From assembly GCA_963827725.1 (NCBI GenBank), contig CAWHBM010000001.1, positions 868,001-932,000 of the forward strand: DNA of 64,000 bases, given 5' to 3'. Source of the stretch: VAXT01 sp963827725. Its GTDB lineage: Bacteria > Actinomycetota > Thermoleophilia > Gaiellales > Gaiellaceae. Below are positions 43,386 through 52,554 of the stretch, piece after piece. The notes beneath the pieces are model-generated. The model searched no databases, was not told the origin of the DNA, and saw only the letters and a list, made by a program, of their open reading frames with translations. The first letter of the stretch is position 1; the number at the start of each line of letters is the position of its first letter. Both the position numbers and the translations under genes were made by a program.

Positions 43386-43407
43386 GCGAGAACGACAGGA
43401 GAAACCG

Positions 43408-43435
43408 CTGGGGGAGGACGGAGGTCCTCCCCCAG
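43408..43435 (+). terminator. Intra-operon hairpin between livK and livH
   Basis: A perfect 12-bp stem, CTGGGGGAGGAC (43408-43419) with GTCCTCCCCCAG (43424-43435), closes on GGAG. Only two T residues follow. Such hairpins after binding-protein genes usually make the binding protein more abundant than the permease, by partial termination or by protecting the message from decay. Confidence 0.7.
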
Positions 43436-43452
43436 CCGTTAACGGAGCATTC

Positions 43453-44499
43453 ATGGCGACTCAGGCGTCAAGGTTGAGGCTCCCGGCGGGCATCCGGCCG
43501 AGCCTCTTATCGGTGGTCGGCGTCGTCCTCGTCGTCCTCGTGTTCGTCTGGCTGCTCGTCAACCTGGTGAAGGAGCCTGCGGATTTCTATGCGCTGTTTC
43601 TCTTCGGGCTAACGAACGGAGCTATCTACGGTCTTGTGGCGCTCGGCTACTCGCTCGTCTACGGCATTCTCGAGCTGATCAACTTCGCCCACGGCGACGT
43701 GTTCATGCTCGGCGGGATGTTCGTCGCGTCGATGACGGCGAGCTGGGGGCTTGCCGGTGAGTCGGGTCTCCTGCTCTTGGGTGCGATCCTGCTCATGCTC
43801 GTCATCGTGATGGCCGCCTGCGCGGCGATCAACGCCACGATCGAGCTCGTTGCCTATCGCCGCCTCCGGCACGCCCCGCGGCTCGCGCCGCTGATCACAG
43901 CGATCGGGATGTCGTTCATCCTCCAGAACATCGCCCTCGCCAAGTGGGGCGCACGCCCGCGGTCGGTCGACGACATCCTGCCGCGCGGCGACATGTTCAC
44001 GATCGGCGGGGTCAGCTACACGTGGGACATGTTCATCGTCCTGGCCGTCACCGTGCCCGTGCTGCTTGCGCTGATCTGGCTCGTGCAGCAGACGCGGCAA
44101 GGGAAGGCGATGCGCGCGACGGCCCAGGACCGGGATGCCTCGGCCATGATGGGCATCAACGTCAACCGCACGATCTCCTTCACGTTCCTCCTCGCCGGCG
44201 CGCTCGCCGGAACGGCAGGTCTCCTCTATGCGCTCTACCACACGAACGTTCGCTTCGACGAGGGCTTTCGCTTGGGCCTCATCGCCTTTACCGCCGCAGT
44301 GCTGGGCGGCATCGGGAACCTGCCCGGTGCTGTGCTCGGCGGGCTTCTGATCGGGATGATCGAGTCGTTCAACAACGGGCTCGGTTGGTACACGCCCGGA
44401 AGCGACTGGACGCAATCGATCATCTTCAGCGTCCTCATCCTGATCCTCGTCTTCCGTCCCGAGGGGCTGCTCGGAGAGCGAACGCCGGAGGGAGGCTAG
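43453..44499 (+). CDS. livH: Branched-chain amino-acid ABC permease LivH (second system)
   Basis: 348-residue permease with an N-terminal extension of about 40 residues containing an extra helix relative to the first LivH. Family motifs are NGAIYGLVALGYSLVYGILELINFAHGD (key residues AxYGLxALG and NFAHG), AMRATAQDRDASAMMGIN in the cytoplasmic loop, and FRPEGLLGERTPEGG at the end. ATG 43453 follows a weak GGAG. It overlaps livM by one base. Confidence 0.94.
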   Translation: MATQASRLRLPAGIRPSLLSVVGVVLVVLVFVWLLVNLVKEPADFYALFLFGLTNGAIYGLVALGYSLVYGILELINFAHGDVFMLGGMFVASMTASWGLAGESGLLLLGAILLMLVIVMAACAAINATIELVAYRRLRHAPRLAPLITAIGMSFILQNIALAKWGARPRSVDDILPRGDMFTIGGVSYTWDMFIVLAVTVPVLLALIWLVQQTRQGKAMRATAQDRDASAMMGINVNRTISFTFLLAGALAGTAGLLYALYHTNVRFDEGFRLGLIAFTAAVLGGIGNLPGAVLGGLLIGMIESFNNGLGWYTPGSDWTQSIIFSVLILILVFRPEGLLGERTPEGG

Positions 44500-45917
44500 T
44501 GCCCGACCTTTTCAAGCCCAGGCCGTTCGACCGCGAGGTGTTCCTGAAAGACACGCGGGCGCGAGTCAAGAAGGCGTTGCTCGTCGGCGGGATCGGCTTC
44601 TTCGTCATCGCGGTCGTGTCCGGGCCGACGGCCACGCTCGTCCTCGCGCTCCTGCTCGGGCTCGTGCTCTACACACTCGCCTGGGAGCACGTGCCGTTTG
44701 GCCGCCTGATCGTCCTGACCGCCGTCATCACGATCGTCTTCCTCTACCCCTTCTATCAACCGGACATGTTCGAGTTGCCGATCTTCGGCAGCTTCCCCAC
44801 CGTCGACACGGCGGTGACGATGCTCATCTACGTGATGATGGCGCTCGGCCTGAACATCGTGGTCGGGTATGCGGGCCTGCTCGACCTCGGCTACGTGGCC
44901 TTCTACGCGATGGGTGCGTACACGGCGGCCTGGTTTGCGTCGCCGCATTTCGGCGAGAGCTTGAGGTTCCACTTCGGCGCCGTCGGCGTCAACGAGAGTG
45001 CGGACGGATTTCACGTCTCGATCTGGGTCGTCCTCGCCGTCGCCGCCATCTTCACTGCGGCCATCGGTGTGCTCATCGGACTGCCGACGCTGCGACTGCG
45101 TGGCGACTACCTGGCGATCGTCACGCTCGGCTTCGGCGAGATCATGCCCCAGGTCGCCCGCAACGGCGACGACCTCGCGGGCTTCAACCTGACCAACGGC
45201 CCGCAGGGGATCAATCCGATCGACCCACCCGGCTTCGGCAAGACCCTAGAGGGCGCCGTCGGGCTGCCGGAGTCGTACCTGGCGCCTGCGAACGCGATCT
45301 GGCCGCTCAACGACAACCTTCGGCTCTTCTTTTGGACGGCACTACTCCTCGTGCTCTTCACCGTCTTCTGCTCTGTTCGGCTGCGGGACTCACGGCTCGG
45401 CCGCGCCTGGATCGCGATCCGCGAGGACGAGACCGCGGCGGCGGCCATGGGCATTCCGCTGATGAGGACGAAGACGTGGGCCTACGCCGCCGGCGCTTTC
45501 TTCGGAGGCATCGCCGGCGCGTACTACGCGACCTTCAAGAGCGGCACGTTTCCCGACGACTTCTTCTTCAACATCTCCGTCTTCATCCTCTGCATGGTCA
45601 TCCTCGGTGGCATGGGCAACATCGTGGGGGTGATCGTCGGCGGCGGCTTCCTCGCGTACTTGAACCAGGAGGGCCTCGGCAACATCGGCGCCTGGCTCAA
45701 CAACCACTTCAGTGGTGAGAGCAACTCGGCCGACAAGTGGTTCACGATCTGGGGCTCGAACATCGACGTGCCGCTCTACTCGTCCGGCATCTTCGGCGCC
45801 ATCCTCGTGCTCGTCATGCTGTTCAGACCGGAGGGTCTGATCCCGAGCTCCCGCCGCAAGGCCGAGTTCAAGGAAGGTGTCGCCGACCAGCCTCTCTACG
45901 ATGTCCAGCACGAATGA
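44499..45917 (+). CDS. livM: Branched-chain amino-acid ABC permease LivM (second system)
   Basis: 472 residues from GTG 44499, which overlaps the livH stop and has GGAGG in front. Longer than the first LivM because of an N-terminal cytoplasmic arm and additional helices. Core motif LGLNIVVGYAGLLDLGYVAFYAMGAY (key GLNIVxGxAGxLxLG) and AIREDETAAAAMGIP in the loop. The end, MLFRPEGLIPSSRRKAEF, is standard. It overlaps livG (ATGA). Confidence 0.94.
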   Translation: MPDLFKPRPFDREVFLKDTRARVKKALLVGGIGFFVIAVVSGPTATLVLALLLGLVLYTLAWEHVPFGRLIVLTAVITIVFLYPFYQPDMFELPIFGSFPTVDTAVTMLIYVMMALGLNIVVGYAGLLDLGYVAFYAMGAYTAAWFASPHFGESLRFHFGAVGVNESADGFHVSIWVVLAVAAIFTAAIGVLIGLPTLRLRGDYLAIVTLGFGEIMPQVARNGDDLAGFNLTNGPQGINPIDPPGFGKTLEGAVGLPESYLAPANAIWPLNDNLRLFFWTALLLVLFTVFCSVRLRDSRLGRAWIAIREDETAAAAMGIPLMRTKTWAYAAGAFFGGIAGAYYATFKSGTFPDDFFFNISVFILCMVILGGMGNIVGVIVGGGFLAYLNQEGLGNIGAWLNNHFSGESNSADKWFTIWGSNIDVPLYSSGIFGAILVLVMLFRPEGLIPSSRRKAEFKEGVADQPLYDVQHE

Positions 45918-46693
45918 CTGCGCTCCTGACAGCAGAGGGCCTGCGCAAGGAATTCGGGGGCCTCGTCGCGGTCAACGACGTCGACTTCACGGTTCCCGAG
46001 CACGCGATCGTCAGCCTGATCGGGCCGAACGGCGCGGGCAAGACGACCTTCTTCAACATGCTCACAGGCGTCTACAAGCCCACGGCCGGTCGCATCGACC
46101 TCTTGGGCGAGGACGTGACGGGCAAGCCGCCGCATGCGATCACCGAACGGGGAATCGGCCGCACGTTTCAGAACATCCGCCTCTTCCAGGACATGACCGC
46201 GCTCGAGAACACGCTCGTCGGCATGCACGCGCGACTGAGCGGTGGCATCGTGCGTAGCGTGCTGCGCACGCCCGGGGTGAAGAGGGAAGAGGCCGACGCC
46301 CGTCGACGTGCGCGTGAGCTGCTCGAGTTCTCCGGCATTCGCGGCCGAGACGAGGAGATGGCGCGCAACCTCTCCTACGGCGACCAGCGCCGCCTCGAAG
46401 TGGCGCGCGCGCTCGCAACGGAGCCGAAGCTGCTCTTGCTCGACGAGCCGACGGCAGGGATGAACCCGCAGGAGACGGCCGCCTTCACGGACTTCGTCTC
46501 GCAGCTTCGGGCGGAGCGCGACCTGACCGTGCTTCTGATCGAGCACGACATGCGTGTCGTGATGGGCGTCTCCGACCGCGTGACGGTGCTCGACTACGGC
46601 GAGAAGATCGCCGAGGGAACGCCGAAGGAAGTGCAGGGCGACCCGCGAGTCATCGAGGCGTACCTTGGCACGGCGGCGGTGGCGGAGGGATGA
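45914..46693 (+). CDS. livG: Branched-chain amino-acid ABC ATPase LivG (second system)
   Basis: 259 residues. Walker A IGPNGAGKTT, GIGRTFQNIRLFQDM, signature LSYGDQRRLEVARAL, Walker B LLLLDEPTAGMNPQET and switch LLIEHDM are all intact, unlike in the first operon's LivG. The segment between the Q-loop and signature includes VRSVLRTPGVKREEADARRRA, the stretch that appears shortened in the first copy. It overlaps livF by four bases. Confidence 0.96.
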   Translation: MTALLTAEGLRKEFGGLVAVNDVDFTVPEHAIVSLIGPNGAGKTTFFNMLTGVYKPTAGRIDLLGEDVTGKPPHAITERGIGRTFQNIRLFQDMTALENTLVGMHARLSGGIVRSVLRTPGVKREEADARRRARELLEFSGIRGRDEEMARNLSYGDQRRLEVARALATEPKLLLLDEPTAGMNPQETAAFTDFVSQLRAERDLTVLLIEHDMRVVMGVSDRVTVLDYGEKIAEGTPKEVQGDPRVIEAYLGTAAVAEG

Positions 46694-47430
46694 GCACGTC
46701 TCCCGCACCCGAGCGCGCGAAGATCCTCGAGCTGGAGGACGTCCACACCTACTACGGCTCGATTCAGGCGCTCAAGGGCATCACGCTCGACGTGCGGGAG
46801 GGCGAGATCGTCACGCTGATCGGCGCGAACGGCGCGGGCAAGTCGACGACGCTGCGCTCGATCAACGGCCTCAACCACCCGCGGAAGGGTGCGATCCGCT
46901 TCCAGGGGCAGGACATCACCGACGAGGCTCCACACAACGTGGTCAAGATGGGCATCAGCCAGTCGCCCGAGGGCCGTCGCCTGTTCCCGCGGATGACGGT
47001 GCTCGAGAACCTGCAGATGGGGGCATTTCAACGGGGCGACCGCGCCGGGTTGCGCGAGGACCTCGACCGCGTCTTCACGCTCTTCCCACGCCTCCAGGAG
47101 CGCAAGGGCCAGAAGGCGGGAACGCTCTCCGGAGGAGAGCAGCAGATGTGCGCAATCGGGCGCGCCCTGATGGCACAGCCGAAGCTGCTCATGCTCGACG
47201 AGCCGTCGATGGGGCTCGCGCCGATCTTCGTCGAGAAGATCTTCGAGATCATCCGCGAGATCAACGATCAGGGGACGCCGATTCTGCTCGTCGAGCAGAA
47301 CGCGCTCATGGCTCTCCACACGGCCGATCGCGGCTACGTCATGGAGACCGGCACCATCGTCCTGGCCGACGACGCGAAGGCCCTCAGCGAGAACGAGCAG
47401 GTCAAGAAGACCTACCTCGGCGTCGACTAG
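46690..47430 (+). CDS. livF: Branched-chain amino-acid ABC ATPase LivF (second system)
   Basis: 246 residues. Walker A GANGAGKSTTL, SPEGRRLFPRMTVLENL, signature LSGGEQQMCAIGRALM, Walker B LLMLDEPSMGLAP and LLVEQNA. It ends the operon. The stop codon lies inside a 16-bp palindrome that probably serves as the operon's end signal. Confidence 0.96.
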   Translation: MSTSPAPERAKILELEDVHTYYGSIQALKGITLDVREGEIVTLIGANGAGKSTTLRSINGLNHPRKGAIRFQGQDITDEAPHNVVKMGISQSPEGRRLFPRMTVLENLQMGAFQRGDRAGLREDLDRVFTLFPRLQERKGQKAGTLSGGEQQMCAIGRALMAQPKLLMLDEPSMGLAPIFVEKIFEIIREINDQGTPILLVEQNALMALHTADRGYVMETGTIVLADDAKALSENEQVKKTYLGVD

Positions 47431-47442
47431 GCGGCCGCCTAG
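47427..47442. terminator. 16-bp palindrome at the livF/larA convergence
   Basis: CTAGGCGGCCGCCTAG is a perfect palindrome that includes the livF stop codon. It sits between two convergent genes and just before the REP-like repeats, so it may help end transcription from both sides. There is no T-run, so intrinsic termination is unproven. Confidence 0.4.
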
Positions 47443-47448
47443 CTCCCA

Positions 47449-47487
47449 GTAGGGACAGTCCCTCGGTAGGGACAGTCCCTCGGTAGG
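47449..47487. repeat. Tandem REP-like repeat
   Basis: GTAGGGACAGTCCCTCG occurs twice head to tail (47449-47465 and 47466-47482), followed by a partial third unit GTAGG. Each unit contains the palindrome AGGGAC-A-GTCCCT. Extragenic palindromes of this kind are often spread by REP-associated tyrosine transposases; none is in the window. Confidence 0.75.
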
Positions 47488-47490
47488 CGC

Positions 47491-48996
47491 TCAGCCGGGC
47501 GGGGCTCGAAGCGGGAAGTACGGCGGGGAGAGCAGGTAGCCGATCCGCAGCGGCCGGTCCGCGCGGCCGTGTGCCATGGCGAGGGCCGCGCCGACCCCAT
47601 GTGTGGGTACGAAGCCGAGCTGCCGGGCGGCGGTGGCGTCACGGCAGCCCGCTACGAGCACGGCGCCGAGTCGCCCGATCGCCGGCTGACAGGCCGACCA
47701 TTCCGCGAACGGCAGGAGCGGATGGCACGACTGTCCTGCGCGGTACGCGTCGAGAGCGCGGCTGTCCGTAGCGGCCTCTCGCTCGGCCTGTAAGAGCTCC
47801 TCCGGGTCGCGCGCGCCGCTCGACCGGAGCGCCTGGAAGAGGGCCCGGTAGGGCTGTTGGATCGGATGGGGAAAGCGCCGCCGGAAGCGGCTGAGGAGGA
47901 TTGCAGTTCCGCCTTCGACGACGGGGAACGAGTCTCGCCAGAGGCGAAGGGCGAGACCAAGCCCGAGATAGGCGGCGAGGGCGGGGTTCGGCGCCTCCCT
48001 CGGAAGGTGCGGCGTGACGTCCGGAATCCCGATGCAGATCGCATCCAACCGCTCTTCGAGCGTCGCAGACTTGTAGTTGACCCCTCGAAGCAGGGCCTCT
48101 GCGTGGGCGACCGACGGCGATCCCGCGAAGACAGCAAGCGCTGAGAGCTCGCTGGGCAGTCTCCGGAAGACCCCTCGCCGGACCGCGCCCGGCAGAAGGC
48201 CGAACAAGCCGCGTAACGGGAAATTGGCGATCCGGTCGACCGCCTCGCGGTCGTGGGGGTAGCCGTGAAGCACGCCGCCGAGCGCCGGCGTGTTCAGGGT
48301 GAGCGAGACACCGAGCAACGGCACTCGCCTCGCCAGGGCCTGCTCGAGCTCGACGGCAAGCTTCCATCCGCCGGACGCGGACGTTTCGAGCAAGGAGTAG
48401 GCGTCGGCCGCTCGCAGGGCGGAAGGGTCGCTCGCCGCCAGCAGCGTCGCCGCTCCCCCGTTCAGGACGGTCTCAGCAGCGCTGACCGGGACGACGATGT
48501 CCGCCTCGGTGAGAGCGGAGTGAACGAGGAGCGGCCTTCCGGCTTCACCAACCTCCACGAGGTCCGGGCTCTCTGCGTCGTGTACCTCGACGCGGCCGTG
48601 GAACCGCCGAGCGAACTCCGGGTGGACGAGCAGCTCGAGCTCTCGGTGCCCGGGCCGCCGGGCAAGCCCACCGGCGACGAGCAGCGTCTGCTTCTCGAGC
48701 GGCGCACCGGCGCGGTCGAGCTCGATCATCGTCGCCGCGATCGCAGTGCGGCGTGGGTCAGCCGGCGATCCGGGAATGGGGAGTGCCGGCGGCTCGACGA
48801 CTACGGTCGCGCGGCCGCCTCGCGGGACGAGCGCTTCGAGCGACTGTCCGGCGAGCGGGAAGCGCAGAGCATCGCGAACGGCCGCGGCGACGTCGGCGAT
48901 CGGCTCGACCGGCGGCGGCGGTGCGAGAACCACGGCGTCGTCGCCGGCGTCCACCACTGCGAGCCGCGAGCCGTACGGCAGTGGGAGCCGCGCCAC
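47491..48996 (-). CDS. LarA-like (DUF2088) protein
   Basis: 501 residues from GTG 48996. It resembles nickel-dependent lactate racemase: PLPYGSRLAVVDAGDDAVVL at the start, VVVEPPALPIPGS, LVAGGLARRPGHRELELLVH and the VEVHDAES segment that holds one LarA catalytic His. The region corresponding to LarA GTHR reads GGLARR, so that His appears to be lost. The C-terminal half has VNYKSATLEERLDAICIGIPDVTPH and a long tail. It may be a related isomerase or a non-catalytic relative. No larB, larC or larE gene is nearby to make the nickel-pincer cofactor. The start is four bases after the GNAT stop. Confidence 0.75.
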   Translation of the reverse strand: MARLPLPYGSRLAVVDAGDDAVVLAPPPPVEPIADVAAAVRDALRFPLAGQSLEALVPRGGRATVVVEPPALPIPGSPADPRRTAIAATMIELDRAGAPLEKQTLLVAGGLARRPGHRELELLVHPEFARRFHGRVEVHDAESPDLVEVGEAGRPLLVHSALTEADIVVPVSAAETVLNGGAATLLAASDPSALRAADAYSLLETSASGGWKLAVELEQALARRVPLLGVSLTLNTPALGGVLHGYPHDREAVDRIANFPLRGLFGLLPGAVRRGVFRRLPSELSALAVFAGSPSVAHAEALLRGVNYKSATLEERLDAICIGIPDVTPHLPREAPNPALAAYLGLGLALRLWRDSFPVVEGGTAILLSRFRRRFPHPIQQPYRALFQALRSSGARDPEELLQAEREAATDSRALDAYRAGQSCHPLLPFAEWSACQPAIGRLGAVLVAGCRDATAARQLGFVPTHGVGAALAMAHGRADRPLRIGYLLSPPYFPLRAPPG

Positions 48997-49000
48997 CTCG

Positions 49001-49973
49001 TTACGGGATCGAGCGGTAGAGCCGAAGGAAGGTTCGGCGGAAGCCGCGGGCCGGCCAGAACCTGGAGGCGAGGAGGTTCGTCTCCCGCCAGTCGGTGAGC
49101 ACGACCGGGTAGCTACGTTCTCGCGCGCCCAGGCGAAGGCCGCCTCCGTGGCGCAAGCCCGGCCCCGGAGCCGCGAGCCTCCGGAAGCGTGGCTGCAAAG
49201 CCGAGGAACGCTGCGCGCTCGGGCCGTGCGAGGCAGCTGTGCATGGCCGACTGCTCGGCCGGAACCATGCTCAAGAGCGGCTACCGATGCCTTCCGTCCA
49301 GCTCGGCGAGGAACATGCCCGACGTCGGGATCGGAGAGCTTCCTCCAGCGTACTCCTCGCGCGACTCCTGGTCGGTCGGTATCGGGCTGGCCGCCGGCAA
49401 AGACCGGCGAAAGGTTCTGGTGGCTTGGCAGCACCACGCCGATTGCGATCACGAGCCGGTCGACATCGTCGCGCCAGCGCGCCCGGCGAATCTCATCGGG
49501 CGGGACCGAGATCGATCGAGTTCGTTGGAGCCTCCAGGATCGCCGATGCGTGCTGGGCTCCGAAAGAGAGCCGGAACCAGGCATCGACGAGTGGCTGGTC
49601 GGTGGCCGGGACGAGAGCGTAATGGCGGTGCCGGCCTTCTTCGACCCAGCCCGCCGCGGCTGCTGCGTAGAGATCCCGGACGAGCTCGGGCTCGCTTCAC
49701 GGCGTGCCCGGCGGGCTCGACCCAGACGTTCGGCCCCCAGATCGCGTCGTCGCGCTGCACACCGAGGAGGTATCCGAGGAGGCTCCGTCGCGCGTTGCGA
49801 CGACGCCTGAGGCCGCCTCGACCTGCCAGACGAGCCTCGACTTCGGCCGGAAAGTCGAAGTTCGCAGAGAGCAGCGGCTCGGCTTCGACGTGCCTCGCAG
49901 TGCCGCTCGCCAGAAGGCCGCCGGCTGCATCGACGTGCTCGTCGGAAAACGGCTGAATCTCCACTCCGCGCAT
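49001..49973 (-). CDS. GNAT N-acetyltransferase, frameshifted
   Basis: The gene starts at ATG 49973 (MRGVEIQPFSDEHVDAAGGLL), continues through RDDAIWGPNVWVEPAGHAV and ends with AFAWARERSYPVVLTDWRETNLLASRFWPARGFRRTF and LYRSIP at TAA 49001-49003. These are the N- and C-terminal halves of a two-domain GNAT of about 320 residues. In between, homologous pieces (for example RHYALVPATDQPLVDAWF and DRLVIAIGVVLPSHQNLSPVF) lie in different frames, with at least four changes between about 49100 and 49750. No accumulation of stops is seen in the pieces. The ATG is divergent from polA by 25 bases. The substrate is unknown. Confidence 0.65.
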
Positions 49974-49982
49974 GGGGTTCGG

Positions 49983-49992
49983 ACGATACCGT
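49983..49992. promoter_or_regulatory. Overlapping divergent -10 boxes between GNAT and polA
   Basis: On the plus strand TACCGT (49987-49992) is six bases before the polA ATG 49999. On the minus strand TATCGT (49988-49983) is nine bases before the GNAT ATG 49973. Both would give near-leaderless messages from the same 10 bases. Confidence 0.45.
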
Positions 49993-49998
49993 TGGCCC

Positions 49999-52554
49999 AT
50001 GCCGAAGACTCTGACCGGCGCCGAGCTCCAGGTCGACGACGCGCCGTCGCGCGACAGCGAGCTCTTCCTCGTCGACGGGAACAACCTCGCCTACCGCGCG
50101 TTCTTCGCGCTCCCCGAGGAGCTGGCGACGAGCGAGGGCTTCTCGACGAATGCGCTGCTCGGCTTCACGAACATGCTCTTCAAGCTGCTTGCCGACTACA
50201 AGCCGAAGGGCGTCGCCGTCGCCTGGGACACCCGGCCCGTGCACAGAGCGGCTGTCTCCGAGGACTACAAGTCCGAACGCAAGCCGATGCCGGATCTCCT
50301 TCGCGAGCAGTTCCCGTACTTCCGGCCGATCGTCGAGGCGTTCGGCTACCGAAACCTCGAGTTCGAAGGCTGGGAGGCGGACGACGTCATCGCGACCCTT
50401 GCGACTCAGGCCGACGAGGCCGGCATCAAGACGACCGTCGTTTCGACCGATCGCGACGCGTTCCAGCTCGTCTCGGACAACGTGACGCTGATGATGACCC
50501 CGCGCGGGGTCTCGGACGTGCACGTCTACACACCGGAACGTGTCGAGGCGCGCTACGGCATCCGGCCGGACCAGGTTCCGGACTTCATCGGGCTGAAGGG
50601 CGACACGTCGGACAACATCCCGGGCATACCGGGAATCGGGGACAAGACCGCGGGAGCGCTGATCGGCCAGTACGGCTCGCTCGAGGATGTCATCGAGCAC
50701 GCGGAAGAGCTGTCGCCGGCTCGCAGCAAGAACATCACGGAGCACGCCGACCAGGCGCGGCAGTCGAAGGAGCTGGCGACGATGCGGCGGGACCTCGAGC
50801 TCGACTGCGACGTGACGCAGCTCGTCCTCGCCCCGCCCGACCGCTCGCAGCTGAAGGAGATGTTCCGGCGCTTCGAGTTCCGCAACCTGCTCGGCCGCGT
50901 GGACGAGCTCGACGTCGCCGTGCCGGCTGCGCCGATGGACCTCGAGCGGACCGCCATCCCGTGGCGCGAGGAACTAAGCAACAGTCTGTTGCAAAGTTCG
51001 GGGGCGTTGGCCTATGCAAGTGATGGCGAGCGCGTGGCGTTGGCCAACGAAGACGTGGTCGTCGTGTCGCCCTCTTTGGAGCGCACGGACCGGGCGTTCG
51101 TCGTCCACGATGCGAAGGCGCAGCGGGTCCAGGCCGAGGACGACACTCTGCTCGCCGCGTATCTGATCGAGCCTTCGCGCCCCGCCTACCCGCTCGACGA
51201 CCTGTCCGCGGAGTACGGCCTCGAGCTCGAGCCGGAGCCGGCTGCCGAGGAGGAGACCGTCGCGCTCGTCAGGCACGCCGCCGCGACGCTCCGGTTACGG
51301 GACTTGCTGGTCGACCGGGTCCGCGAGCGCGACATGGAAGCGCTCTACCGGGAGATCGAGCTTCCGCTCTCACCCGTGCTGGCCGCGATGGAAGAGGCCG
51401 GAGTCAAGATCGACGAGTACCGGATGGGAGAGATCACAGCGCGCCTGCGCGAGCGAGTGGAGGAGCTGGAAGCCCGGGCCTACGAGCTCGCAGGTGAGGA
51501 GTTCATGATCGGCTCGACCCAGCAGGTCGGCCGAATCCTCTTCGAGAAGCTCGAGCTCACGCCGGGGCGCAAGGGGAAGACCGGCTTCTCGACGGACACG
51601 CGCGTTCTCCGGTCGATTCGCGGCGAGCACGAGATCGTGGCAGTGATCGAGGAATGGCGCGAATACTCGAAGCTCCTCAACACTTACCTCGGCCCGCTCC
51701 CGAGCATGCTCGGCGAGGACGGCCGCCTGCACACGACGATCAACCAGGCAGTCGCCGCGACGGGCCGGCTCTCGACGACCAACCCGAACCTTCAGGCGAT
51801 TCCGATCCGCACGGAGCTCGGTCGCGAGATCCGCTCGGCCTTCGTCGCCGAGGCCGGTCACAAGCTGCTCTCGGCCGACTACTCGCAGATCGAGCTGCGG
51901 ATCCTGGCGCACGTCTCGGGCGAGCCGAAGCTCCGCGAGGCGTTTGCCCGAGGCGAGGACATCCACACGGCGACCGCCGTCGAAGTGCTCGGGGTCGAGC
52001 CGGCAGAGCTGACCTCCGGCCAGCGCTCGATCGCGAAGATGATCAACTTCGGAATCGTCTACGGGATCTCGTCGTTCGGGCTCTCCGAGAACCTCGAGAT
52101 CTCACGGGAGGAGGCGCAGACCTACATCGACGCGTATCTCGCGCGCTTCCCGCACGTCCAGGACTTCATCGCCCGGACGATCGAGGCTTCAGCGCGCGAT
52201 GGGTACGCGACGAGCCTACTCGGCCGCCGGCGCCCCGTGCCGGAGCTGAAGGCGTCGAACCGGCAGACCCGCTCGCTCGGCGAGCGGCTGGCGGTCAACT
52301 TCGTCATGCAGGGCTCGAATGCAGACATCATCAAGGTGGCGATGGTGCGAATCCACGATCGGCTGCGCGAAGAGGGGAGAGGCGCCCGCCTCGTCCTCCA
52401 GGTCCACGACGAGCTGCTGGTCGAAGCCCCTGACGCCGAGCTTTCCGCCGTAAAGGACATCATGCGTGAGGAGATGTGCGGCGCATTCGACCTCGACCCG
52501 CCTTTGGCCGTCGACATCGGGACGGGCGATGACTGGCATGAGGCCAAGTCATGA
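49999..52554 (+). CDS. polA: DNA polymerase I
   Basis: 851 residues. The N-terminal 5' nuclease has FLVDGNNLAYRAFFAL, FEGWEADDVIATLA, STDRDAFQLVSD and GLKGDTSDNIPGIPGIGDKTA. The middle domain (about 320-450) is short and lacks the Asp/Glu motifs of a 3'-5' exonuclease, as in other actinobacteria. Polymerase motif A is DYSQIELR, motif B RSIAKMINFGIVYG (Phe at the dNTP-discriminating position) and motif C VHDELLVE. It acts in Okazaki-fragment processing and repair. ATG 49999 is six bases after a -10 box. The stop overlaps the next start (ATGA). Confidence 0.97.
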   Translation: MPKTLTGAELQVDDAPSRDSELFLVDGNNLAYRAFFALPEELATSEGFSTNALLGFTNMLFKLLADYKPKGVAVAWDTRPVHRAAVSEDYKSERKPMPDLLREQFPYFRPIVEAFGYRNLEFEGWEADDVIATLATQADEAGIKTTVVSTDRDAFQLVSDNVTLMMTPRGVSDVHVYTPERVEARYGIRPDQVPDFIGLKGDTSDNIPGIPGIGDKTAGALIGQYGSLEDVIEHAEELSPARSKNITEHADQARQSKELATMRRDLELDCDVTQLVLAPPDRSQLKEMFRRFEFRNLLGRVDELDVAVPAAPMDLERTAIPWREELSNSLLQSSGALAYASDGERVALANEDVVVVSPSLERTDRAFVVHDAKAQRVQAEDDTLLAAYLIEPSRPAYPLDDLSAEYGLELEPEPAAEEETVALVRHAAATLRLRDLLVDRVRERDMEALYREIELPLSPVLAAMEEAGVKIDEYRMGEITARLRERVEELEARAYELAGEEFMIGSTQQVGRILFEKLELTPGRKGKTGFSTDTRVLRSIRGEHEIVAVIEEWREYSKLLNTYLGPLPSMLGEDGRLHTTINQAVAATGRLSTTNPNLQAIPIRTELGREIRSAFVAEAGHKLLSADYSQIELRILAHVSGEPKLREAFARGEDIHTATAVEVLGVEPAELTSGQRSIAKMINFGIVYGISSFGLSENLEISREEAQTYIDAYLARFPHVQDFIARTIEASARDGYATSLLGRRRPVPELKASNRQTRSLGERLAVNFVMQGSNADIIKVAMVRIHDRLREEGRGARLVLQVHDELLVEAPDAELSAVKDIMREEMCGAFDLDPPLAVDIGTGDDWHEAKS

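Noticed and set aside
47449..47487. CRISPR array
   Set aside because: The two units are directly adjacent without spacers and are internally palindromic; there are no cas genes.
47491..50745. A 1084-codon open frame on the minus strand spanning larA, GNAT and the start of polA
   Set aside because: Only the larA part (to GTG 48996) has family motifs; the rest is antisense to polA or out of frame with the GNAT gene.
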